DNA from: Mesorhizobium sp. M7A.F.Ca.US.008.03.1.1
GTDB lineage: Bacteria; Pseudomonadota; Alphaproteobacteria; Rhizobiales; Rhizobiaceae
Direction of reading: 5' to 3'
Assembly: GCF_003997495.1 (NCBI RefSeq)
Contig: NZ_RZRU01000037.1
Coordinates: forward strand, 1-42,768
Length of the DNA: 42,768 nucleotides
Below are positions 1 to 6,763 of this stretch, piece by piece. Positions within the stretch are counted from its first letter, which is position 1, and every line of letters starts with the position of its first letter. The position numbers were made by a program, and so were the translations under genes. The notes below the pieces were generated by a model, which was not told where the DNA came from, did no database searches, and saw only the letters and a list, made by a program, of their open reading frames with translations.

Positions 1-799
1 TCTGCGTGCGCAGCGCCAGCAGAGCATCGAGCTCGCAATCAAGCGTCAGGTAGAAATGCGGAATGGTGGTCTTGGCCTCGACCAGGCGCCGCGCAATGGT
101 CTTGCGCATATTGTCATGCGGGACGAGTTCGTAGGAGCCCTGTTCGAACAGTTTCAGCACCTGATCGTCCGACATCGCCTTTACTGCAGGCGCAGGAGCA
201 GGAGCGCCGGCCGGAGCCTTGGCTGCGGGTGCTGCCTTGGCGCCACCGCCGGCAATCGCGGCATCGACATCGGCCTTCACCACACGGCCATGCGGGCCTG
301 TGCCAGTGATGCTTGCGAGGGCAAGGCCGGCCTCACGGGCCAGACGGCGAGCCAAAGGTGTAGCGCGCGCAACAGATGGTGATTGGCCGATCTCCCCCCT
401 TGTGGGGGAGATGCCCGGCAGGGCAGAGGGGGGCGTGACAGAATGAGACGTTGGCGGGGCAGCGCGCCCCTCTGTCGACTTCGTCGACATCTCCCCCACG
501 GGTGGCGAGATTGGCGCGATGTCCTGCTTTGCCGCAGCAGCATCAGCCCCATAGGCCTCACCGTCGGCATAAATCCACGCCACGGCAGCGCCGACCGCAA
601 TATCGACACCCTCCTTGCCGGTGACATCGCGCAGGACGCCGCTGGCCGGCGCGTCGATTTCCATCGCCGCCTTATCGGTCTCGATCTCGAACAGCACATC
701 GCCCTTCTTGACGTGCGCGCCCTCCTCGGCAAACCAGCGCGAGATCTGTCCGGTCGCCATGTCCATGTCGACCTTGGGAAGAATGACTTCGGTCGGCAT
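1..799 (-). CDS. Dihydrolipoamide acyltransferase (E2) of a 2-oxoacid dehydrogenase complex, 3' part missing
   Basis: E2 moves the acyl group from the E1 enzyme to CoA on a swinging lipoyl arm in the cytoplasm. The first 266 residues are visible and the frame runs off the window. Residues 1-75 are one lipoyl domain with the lipoylated lysine in ETDKAAME. A linker follows, then a peripheral subunit-binding domain at about 143-180 (ATPLARRLAREAGL) and an Ala/Pro linker. The start of the catalytic domain (HDNMRKTIARRLVEAKTTIP) is last. The ATG lies 3 nt after the E1 beta stop, so it is translated in the same operon. Residues about 96-138 come from an inserted palindromic DNA repeat that keeps the frame open. 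Substrate (pyruvate, acetoin or another 2-oxoacid) cannot be decided from this fragment; pyruvate is the default guess. Confidence 0.9.
   Translation of the reverse strand, partial: MPTEVILPKVDMDMATGQISRWFAEEGAHVKKGDVLFEIETDKAAMEIDAPASGVLRDVTGKEGVDIAVGAAVAWIYADGEAYGADAAAAKQDIAPISPPVGEMSTKSTEGRAAPPTSHSVTPPSALPGISPTRGEIGQSPSVARATPLARRLAREAGLALASITGTGPHGRVVKADVDAAIAGGGAKAAPAAKAPAGAPAPAPAVKAMSDDQVLKLFEQGSYELVPHDNMRKTIARRLVEAKTTIPHFYLTLDCELDALLALRTQ
390..511. repeat. Pair of inverted palindromic repeats inserted in the E2 coding sequence
   Basis: Two related copies face each other. Copy A (390-435) starts with ATCTCCCCC/GGGGGAGAT arms (390-398 and 404-412), then a small GCCC-GGCA-GGGC hairpin (413-424), then a G run. 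Copy B is about 464-511 read on the minus strand. It has the same order: a TCTC...GGGGGAGATG block, a TCGAC-GAA-GTCGA hairpin (473-488 region), then CAGAGGGG. About 28 bases separate them. Elements of this look are common between genes in Rhizobiales genomes (recalled, not searched). Here the element lies inside a gene and reads through without a stop. Confidence 0.8.
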
Positions 800-802
800 T
801 TC

Positions 803-1801
803 TCAGCGGACCCCTTTCACGAGGTCGCGCGCGGCGGTGATGATGTCGGGAATTTGCGGCACCGTCGCCTTCTCGAGGTCCGGATTGTAGGGGATCGGCG
901 TTTCGGCGCCGCCCAGCCGCACGATCGGCGCATCGAGATAATCGAACGCTTCGCTCTCGGCGATCATGGCGCTGACTTCGGCGCCGATGCCCAGCGTCTT
1001 GACCGCTTCGTAGACACACATCAGCCGAGAGGTCTTCTTGACGCTGTCGATGACGGTCTGCTTGTCCATCGGCCGGATGGTCCGGAGATCGACGACTTCG
1101 ACGTCGATGCCTTCGCTCTCCAGCGCGGCAGCCGCGTCGAGCGCCTTCTGCACCATGATCGAGGTGGCGACGATGGTCAGGTCCCGGCCCTCGCGGCGGA
1201 TATCGGCCTTGCCGATCGGCACGGTGTAATAGCCTTCGGGCACCGGTCCCTTCATCTTGTAGAGCAGCTTGTGCTCGAAGATCATGACCGGATCGGGATC
1301 GGCGACCGCCGCCAAAAGCATGCCCTTGGCATCATACGGGGTCGCCGGCTGGATGACTTTCAGACCCGGCACATGGCCGAGCCAGGCCTCGAGACTCTGG
1401 CTGTGCTGCGCGGCCGCCCCGGTGCCGGAACCGGCGGGAAAGCGCATCACCACGGGAACCGAAACCTCGCCGCCCAGCATGAAGCGCATCTTGGCCGCCT
1501 GGTTGACGATCTGCTCCATGGCGAGCGTGGCGAAATCGGAAAACTGGAACTCGAAGATCGGCCGCATGCCCGTGAGGGCAGCGCCTACCGCGACGCCCGC
1601 GCCGCCCAGTTCCGAAATCGGCGTATCGATGACGCGGTCAGCGCCGTAACGTTCGACCAGGTCGCCGGTGACCTGGAAGGCGCCGCCATAGACACCGATA
1701 TCCTCGCCCATCAGGAAAACGCGTTCGTCCATGTCCATGGCGATCGCCATGGCTTCCTGGATCGCCTGGGCGTAGCTCAGTTCACGCACCATCGCGTCCA
1801 T
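803..1801 (-). CDS. 2-oxoacid dehydrogenase E1 component, beta subunit
   Basis: This is the transketolase-like beta subunit that pairs with E1 alpha to decarboxylate a 2-oxoacid using thiamine diphosphate. The protein is about 332 residues, the usual length for the family. It begins MDAMVRELSYAQAIQEAMAIAMDMDERVFLMGEDIGV-like, and the acidic MGEDIG motif and the C-terminal transketolase fold (VYEAVKTLGIGAEVSAMI) are intact. The ATG at 1801 shares one base with the TGA of E1 alpha (TGATG), which indicates translational coupling; a GTG at 1804 is an alternative start. The stop is 3 nt before the E2 start. Gene order alpha-beta-E2 is typical of pyruvate or acetoin dehydrogenase complexes. No acetoin-specific gene is visible. 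Confidence 0.93.
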   Translation of the reverse strand: MDAMVRELSYAQAIQEAMAIAMDMDERVFLMGEDIGVYGGAFQVTGDLVERYGADRVIDTPISELGGAGVAVGAALTGMRPIFEFQFSDFATLAMEQIVNQAAKMRFMLGGEVSVPVVMRFPAGSGTGAAAQHSQSLEAWLGHVPGLKVIQPATPYDAKGMLLAAVADPDPVMIFEHKLLYKMKGPVPEGYYTVPIGKADIRREGRDLTIVATSIMVQKALDAAAALESEGIDVEVVDLRTIRPMDKQTVIDSVKKTSRLMCVYEAVKTLGIGAEVSAMIAESEAFDYLDAPIVRLGGAETPIPYNPDLEKATVPQIPDIITAARDLVKGVR

Positions 1802-2829
1802 CACGCCTGCTCCGTGTACACGTAATTTCCGGTCTCGCTGATATCGGGCGATGGGCTCGCCTTGGCGAACTCGATGCCCTCGGCGATCTCTTGCGCCACG
1901 GCATCGCGAATGGCCTCGATGCCCTTGTCGTCGATGAAGCCGAATTCCCTGAGCTCGCTTTCGAACAGGGTGATCGGATCGCGGTTCGACATCCAGTCCT
2001 CGATCTCTTCCTTGGTGCGATAGCGGTTGCGGTCGCTCTTGGAATGGCCGCGATGGCGGTAGGTCTTGGACTCGATCAGCGTCGGCCCCTCGCCGGCGCG
2101 GGCTCGAGCGATAGCCTGATGAGACGCCTCGGCGACCTCGGAGAAGATGTTGCCGTTGACGATGACGCCCGGCATCGAATAGGCGGCGGCGCGCTCGGCG
2201 ATGTTCTTGACCGCGGTCGAGCGGGCTGTCGATGTCGACATGCCATAGCCATTGTTCTCGCAGACGAAAATGACAGGCAGCTTCCAGACCGCCGCCATGT
2301 TGAGCGCCTCGTGGAAAGCGCCTTCATTGTTGGCGCCATCGCCGAAGAAGGAGACCACGACCTTGCCGGTCTTCATCATCTTGGAGGACAATGCCGCCCC
2401 GACGGCGATCGGGATACCGCCACCGACGATGCCATTGGCGCCGAGATTGCCCTTGCCGACATCGGCGATGTGCATCGAGCCGCCACGACCCTTGCAATAG
2501 CCTGTGGTCTTGCCGAAGAACTCGGCGAACATGCGCTTGACCTCGGCACCCTTGGCAATGCAGTGGCCATGACCGCGATGCGTCGAGGTGATCTGGTCAT
2601 CCTCGGCAAGCGGCATGCAGATGCCCATGGCGCTGGCTTCCTGGCCGATCGACAAATGCATGGTGCCGTGGATGAGACCGCGCGTGTAGCACTCCTCCGC
2701 GCCCTCTTCGAAGCGGCGGATCAGGTACATCTTGTGGAGCACCTCCCTGAGCTGCTCGGCGCTGTAATGGCGGTAGACGAAGGGCAGATTGGCGCGACTG
2801 TCAGTGACGGCTTTGCTGGCTGTAGCCAT
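1801..2829 (-). CDS. 2-oxoacid dehydrogenase E1 component, alpha subunit (thiamine diphosphate-dependent)
   Basis: The 342-residue protein binds thiamine diphosphate and magnesium through the GDGANNEG motif at residues 163-170. It also has the conserved YRHRGHSKSD loop near the C terminus and an N-terminal LIRRFEEGAEE helix. The reading frame stays open upstream to 3039. The family start is ATG at 2829 (MATASKAVTD), 3 nt after the stop of the preceding gene, and the upstream residues are read-through of that gene in another frame. It forms an alpha2beta2 heterotetramer with the next gene. Overall look is that of the AcoA/PdhA-type heterotetrameric E1, not the homodimeric AceE. Substrate is inferred only in general terms. 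Confidence 0.93.
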   Translation of the reverse strand: MATASKAVTDSRANLPFVYRHYSAEQLREVLHKMYLIRRFEEGAEECYTRGLIHGTMHLSIGQEASAMGICMPLAEDDQITSTHRGHGHCIAKGAEVKRMFAEFFGKTTGYCKGRGGSMHIADVGKGNLGANGIVGGGIPIAVGAALSSKMMKTGKVVVSFFGDGANNEGAFHEALNMAAVWKLPVIFVCENNGYGMSTSTARSTAVKNIAERAAAYSMPGVIVNGNIFSEVAEASHQAIARARAGEGPTLIESKTYRHRGHSKSDRNRYRTKEEIEDWMSNRDPITLFESELREFGFIDDKGIEAIRDAVAQEIAEGIEFAKASPSPDISETGNYVYTEQA

Positions 2830-2831
2830 GA

Positions 2832-4160
2832 TCACGCTCCCACGGTCCCATAGACGAGCTTGTCCTGGCGGGCGCGCAGTTCGGCGATCTTGGAGCCCGC
2901 CGCGGGCGCTGCATTCGCGTAGGTTATGAGCTCGCCCTTCTTGATCGGCGTAGTGACCGAGCCGCCCTGCAGCAGGCCGCAGGGAATGGCCTTGGCGGCG
3001 CGCGCCTCCGGCGTCGTCATGATCCAGGCGCGGTAGCAATATTCGCCTATCGCATCGAGCTTCTCGCCCGGCTTCATGTCCTTCTTGGCCACCGCGCAGA
3101 CCTCGGCGACCGGTTTGGCCAGCGGCACCATGTCGGCCTTGCCGTAGAGCACGACGCGCGCGCAGGTCAGCGGCACTTCGAGCGAGGTCAGGTGATAGGG
3201 ACGATGGAAAGTGAAATACGGGCCTTTGCCCATCTTCAAATCTTCCATGCGCTCGGAGATCCGCGGATGCGACATGTCGGCAACGACGAAGACGCCGGGC
3301 GCGACACCCTTGCCGATCGAATAGTCGACGACGCCGACCTTCGACAGCACGCCGCCATCCTTCTGTGGCACCAGCACCTTGGACAATTCGCCAAGCGTCG
3401 CCGCCGGGCCGTGCATGCCGGCCTTGTCTGGAACCAGGCCGGTGGCATTGGCGATTGCCGCCATCTCGACCATGGTCTTGGAGCCGTCGACGAATTCGAC
3501 CAGCATGCGCACATTCATATGCCGGCGCTTGGCTTCCTCCTCATAGTCTGGGGGAATGGCGTCGATGTTGAGCGGATTGTTCTTGCCCTTGCCGGCGGCA
3601 ACGATCGGATGCCCCATCGCCGAAACGAACTCGATCAACTCCATGCAGGAGGATGGCTCATCGCCGGCGCCCAGCGAATAGGTGACGCCGAGCCGGTCGG
3701 CCTCGCTCTTCAGATAGGCGCCGATGGTCACATCGGCCTCGACATTCATCATCACCAGATGCTTGCCATGTTCCATGGCGCGCAGCCCGATCTCGGCACC
3801 GACGGCGGGAACCCCGGTGGCGTCGATGACGACGTCGATCAGATCATTGTTGATGACAAGGCTGGCATCGTTGGTGACCGCCACCTTGCCGGCTTCCATC
3901 GCCGCCGTCATCGCGGACGCGCTCGAGACTTCGCGCGCGTGCCCGGTTTCCTGGAAGGCGATATCGACGGCCTTGCTGGCGGCAGGCAGGTTCAGTTCGG
4001 AAATGGCGCCGATCTCGATGCCCGACATATGGGCGACACGAGTGACGATGTCGGTTCCCATCTCGCCCGAGCCGATCAGGCCGATGCGGATAGGCTTGCC
4101 CGACTTGGCGCGTTCCTCGAGATCGCGGGCAAGGCCCGTCAATGAAACATTGGAAGCCAT
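2832..4160 (-). CDS. COG4091-type NAD(P)-binding oxidoreductase with C-terminal SAF domain
   Basis: The 442-residue protein has an N-terminal Rossmann fold (IRIGLIGSGEMGTDI, residues 25-39) resembling homoserine dehydrogenase. The middle domain contains LGAGDEPSSCMELIEF. The C-terminal part (about 350-435, beginning near PVAEVCAVAKKDMKPGE) looks like an SAF domain. This matches the predicted homoserine dehydrogenase-like/SAF family (COG4091), whose members act in sugar-acid breakdown or are uncharacterised; I do not know the substrate here. The start ATG at 4160 follows GGGAGGAA at good distance; an in-frame ATG at 4178 is less likely. It is the first gene of the operon with E1/E2, spaced 2 nt from E1 alpha. 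That suggests it makes or removes the 2-oxoacid used by the complex. Confidence 0.8.
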   Translation of the reverse strand: MASNVSLTGLARDLEERAKSGKPIRIGLIGSGEMGTDIVTRVAHMSGIEIGAISELNLPAASKAVDIAFQETGHAREVSSASAMTAAMEAGKVAVTNDASLVINNDLIDVVIDATGVPAVGAEIGLRAMEHGKHLVMMNVEADVTIGAYLKSEADRLGVTYSLGAGDEPSSCMELIEFVSAMGHPIVAAGKGKNNPLNIDAIPPDYEEEAKRRHMNVRMLVEFVDGSKTMVEMAAIANATGLVPDKAGMHGPAATLGELSKVLVPQKDGGVLSKVGVVDYSIGKGVAPGVFVVADMSHPRISERMEDLKMGKGPYFTFHRPYHLTSLEVPLTCARVVLYGKADMVPLAKPVAEVCAVAKKDMKPGEKLDAIGEYCYRAWIMTTPEARAAKAIPCGLLQGGSVTTPIKKGELITYANAAPAAGSKIAELRARQDKLVYGTVGA

Positions 4161-4752
4161 ACGGCTCGTTCCTCCCATAATGCAGGCTTGTTCGATTGCC
4201 TGACGGGTATTGAACATCTGTATTTCTGTCAAGACTAATGTCCAGATTCTCGTGCTTAAAACTACTTTCCCAGCAGCCCGAACCACGGACGAAAACGAAG
4301 CCCGGAACCGCACGGCGCGCAAAGACAGGCTCTCTCGCAGGCGGCACCGGAACAACGCTGGCGCGGAGTTCCAACCAGGAGACACTCCGCTACTCGCCGC
4401 CGGAAGCAAATGCTGAAGCCTTTCAGTGCCGAGCGTGAGCGAACACGGCAGCGTCAGCACCCAGGCAAGCAGCAAATTGCGTCGGGCGTTGCCGGAACGA
4501 TGGCGGCGAACGGTTCGGGGCTGCAATGGGCGACGGTGCGCACGCCGAAGGCCGGCAGGAACCACTTCGCGCTGGCCGATTGATCCAGCGGACGATCCGG
4601 TCCCGGAATCCCCGCCGCTAGAACCTATCTCCACCATGTCCCACTGCAGATGCATTGCAGCAGAGAACTGGGAAGACGCTATGTCCGCACGATGAAACCT
4701 GTGTGAGCGCCGCGTTCACGAACAGGCCTGCCGAAAAGCGGGTGGGCGACGA
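4161..4752. other. 592-base gap with no convincing gene
   Basis: Between the dehydrogenase operon and the TetR gene there is no open frame with a ribosome site and family motifs. The only clear signal is a candidate promoter for the operon near 4204-4232. Parts of 4430-4680 read on the minus strand look faintly coding (a short stretch PAFGVRTVAHCSPEPF) but stops break it. It may hold a decayed gene that I cannot identify. Confidence 0.5.
4204..4232 (-). promoter_or_regulatory. Candidate sigma-70 promoter of the dehydrogenase operon
   Basis: Reading the minus strand, a perfect TTGACA (4232-4227) is followed after 17 bases by a poor -10 (TACCCG, 4209-4204). It sits 44 bases before the ATG of the first operon gene. 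The -35 match is good and the -10 weak, as is common in alphaproteobacteria. Confidence 0.4.
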
Positions 4753-5286
4753 CTATTTGGCGATCTCGAGCAGGGACGATACCAGCAACTCGCGCTCGTC
4801 TTTCGACAGGACATCCGAATCGAAGAGGTTCATGCTGCGCAATCCCTCGATGGCGAGATAGCAGATCAACAGCGATTTGAGATCCGGCGTCTCGCCCTTC
4901 AGCCGCTCGAAAAGCTGCCGCTTGAAGGTCTTTATCGGCATCATGAAATCGGGATCCTCGGCGATGGCCGAGAATATCCAGGACGCCGACGGCTGCTTTT
5001 CCTCGCAATCATTGGCCGACAGCCTGATGTAGACGGCCAGGGGATTTTCGTCCTTGTCATTTGTGCGGGCGGCTTCCAGCGCGTGCTCGAACTCACGCAG
5101 ATAGCCTTCGACCAAACCTTGCATCAATTTGGCCTTGGTCGGGAAGTTGTAAAGGAGCCCTCCCTTCGACACGCCGGCACGACTGGCGACAGCATCCAGC
5201 GACAGGCTGCCTGGTCCGGATTCCCGGGCAACATCAGCCGCCGCAGCGAGAATCTTCTCGCGCGAGTTCGGTCTTTGGGCTCTCAT
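4753..5286 (-). CDS. TetR/AcrR-family transcriptional repressor of the adjacent RND pump
   Basis: The 177-residue protein has an N-terminal helix-turn-helix at about 10-55 (REKILAAAADVARESG ... VASRAGVSKGGLLYNFPTK), typical of TetR repressors. The C-terminal helical domain is expected to bind the inducer and form the dimer. The start ATG at 5286 follows GGGAGG; upstream in-frame ATG codons would add residues before the usual TetR N terminus. It is divergent from the RND adaptor gene, and the short intergenic region carries a perfect dyad between the promoter boxes. It most likely represses the pump and perhaps itself. The ligand is unknown. Confidence 0.9.
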   Translation of the reverse strand: MRAQRPNSREKILAAAADVARESGPGSLSLDAVASRAGVSKGGLLYNFPTKAKLMQGLVEGYLREFEHALEAARTNDKDENPLAVYIRLSANDCEEKQPSASWIFSAIAEDPDFMMPIKTFKRQLFERLKGETPDLKSLLICYLAIEGLRSMNLFDSDVLSKDERELLVSSLLEIAK

Positions 5287-5315
5287 GGTGCCTCCCATCG
5301 CAAGCTTAGGCCCAA

Positions 5316-5342
5316 TTGACAAGACCGTCCAGACGGTACAGT
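5316..5342 (+). promoter_or_regulatory. Promoter of the RND operon with embedded TetR operator
   Basis: TTGACA at 5316-5321 is followed by a perfect dyad ACCGTC-CA-GACGGT at 5324-5337, overlapping a possible -10 (TACAGT, 5337-5342; 15-base spacer). A dyad between -35 and -10 would block RNA polymerase when the repressor is bound. The ACCGTC/GACGGT half-sites resemble operators of TetR regulators of RND pumps (family knowledge, not searched). Confidence 0.75.
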
Positions 5343-5431
5343 AAGACCGCCATTATTTGAAATCGGGACCCGCAGTCGATATGTGTCCCGATATCCGCGC
5401 TTCGCGCCGGATTTCGACTGAGGGGACTTCC

Positions 5432-6763
5432 TTGTTCAAGCGCATACTCCGTATCTTTATCATTGTTCTGGTTCTGGCCCTGCTCGTCGTCGTGGTCGGC
5501 GGCATCGTCGGGTTCAACTTCCTGCGCGACAACGGCATCAAGCAGTACTTCGCATCGATGAAGCCGCCGCCGGCAACCGTGTCGACGACCATCGCCAAGC
5601 CTTCGGCCTGGACGCCGGGCGTCGAGGCGATCGGCACGGTTAAGGCCGTGCGTGGTGTCGACCTGACAGTCGAGACCACCGGTATCGTCAAGGACATCCT
5701 TTTCCATGCCAACCAGAAGGTGGCGGACAATGCGGTTCTGCTGCAACTCGATGACGCCGTCGAGCGCGCCGACCTCGACGCACAGAAGGCGCAGGCCGCG
5801 CTCGACCAGACGTCGCTTGCCCGCGCCATCGAACTGACCAAGCGTGGCGTCGGCTCCGACTCGACGCTGGACACGGCGCGTGCGGCGGCCTCGGCCTCGG
5901 CCTCCCAAGTTACCAAGCTGCAGGCCGTGCTCGAGCAGAAGCAGTTGACGGCGCCTTTCGGCGGCACGGTGGGCATCCCGAGGATCGATATCGGCCAGTA
6001 TCTGGCGCCCGGCACCGCCGTGGTGACATTGCAGGACCTCGACACGATGCGGGTCGATTTCTCGGTTCCCGAACAGCAACTCGCCTTGCTCAAGATAGGC
6101 CAGACGGTTCGATTGGGCTTTGGCGGCGAGGACAGGCCATTTGCAGGCGCCATTCGCGGCATCGACCCGAAGATCGACTCGTCCAGCCGCCTAGTGAACA
6201 TCCGGGCGGAAGTCGCCAATCCCGATGGCAAGCTGACCCCCGGCCAGTTCGTGCAGGTGCGTGTCGAGCTGCCCGAAGAGCAGAACGTGCTGACCTTGCC
6301 GCAGACGGCGCTGACGACAAGTCTCTATGGCGACTACATCTTCGTGGTGCAGCCGGCCAAGCCCGCCGAGGCGGCGCCAGCTGCCAAGCCGGATGAAAAA
6401 CCCGCGGCGCCGGCAGCCGATAAATCGGCTGATGCCAAGCCTGCGGACACCAAGCCGGCCGATGCCATGAAGCCGGCAGCTGATGCAGCCAAGCCTGCCG
6501 CCGATGCGGCAAAGCCAACCGACAAGGCTGCCGATGCGGCCAAGCCGGCGGCGGAAGGTGACAAGCCCGCGCTCGTGCTGTCGCAGGTGTTCGTCAAGCC
6601 CGGCCGCCGCAATCAAGGCATGGTCGAGATCGTCGAGGGGCTGAAGGCCGGCGACGTGGTCGTCACCGCCGGTCAGAACCGCCTCTTCAACGGCATGTCC
6701 GTCGTTGTGGACAACACCATCGACCCGACCAAATCGGCGAACAAGCAGGCCGACCAGCAATGA
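5432..6763 (+). CDS. RND efflux periplasmic adaptor (membrane fusion protein, HlyD/AcrA type)
   Basis: This protein bridges the inner-membrane RND pump and an outer-membrane channel. I place the start at TTG 5432 because GAGGGG (5420-5425) lies 6 bases upstream and the protein then begins MFKRILRIFIIVLVLALL, a clean membrane anchor; the frame is open back to 5357. Next come the lipoyl/hairpin halves (VETTGIVKDILFHANQKVADNAVLLQLDD and TAPFGGTVGIPRIDIGQYLAPGT) with a coiled-coil hairpin between, then the beta-barrel. Residues about 306-377 are an unusual Ala/Lys/Pro/Asp-rich tract of AAKPADA-like repeats splitting the membrane-proximal domain. About 443 residues, slightly long for the family because of that tract. 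Its end overlaps the pump gene (ATGA). No outer-membrane channel gene is nearby. Confidence 0.92.
   Translation: MFKRILRIFIIVLVLALLVVVVGGIVGFNFLRDNGIKQYFASMKPPPATVSTTIAKPSAWTPGVEAIGTVKAVRGVDLTVETTGIVKDILFHANQKVADNAVLLQLDDAVERADLDAQKAQAALDQTSLARAIELTKRGVGSDSTLDTARAAASASASQVTKLQAVLEQKQLTAPFGGTVGIPRIDIGQYLAPGTAVVTLQDLDTMRVDFSVPEQQLALLKIGQTVRLGFGGEDRPFAGAIRGIDPKIDSSSRLVNIRAEVANPDGKLTPGQFVQVRVELPEEQNVLTLPQTALTTSLYGDYIFVVQPAKPAEAAPAAKPDEKPAAPAADKSADAKPADTKPADAMKPAADAAKPAADAAKPTDKAADAAKPAAEGDKPALVLSQVFVKPGRRNQGMVEIVEGLKAGDVVVTAGQNRLFNGMSVVVDNTIDPTKSANKQADQQ

Noticed and set aside
383..1825. A 480-residue open frame on the plus strand
   Set aside because: It is opposite the E1 beta and E2 genes, has no family motifs and is rich in Arg/His/Asp, typical of antisense frames in GC-rich DNA.
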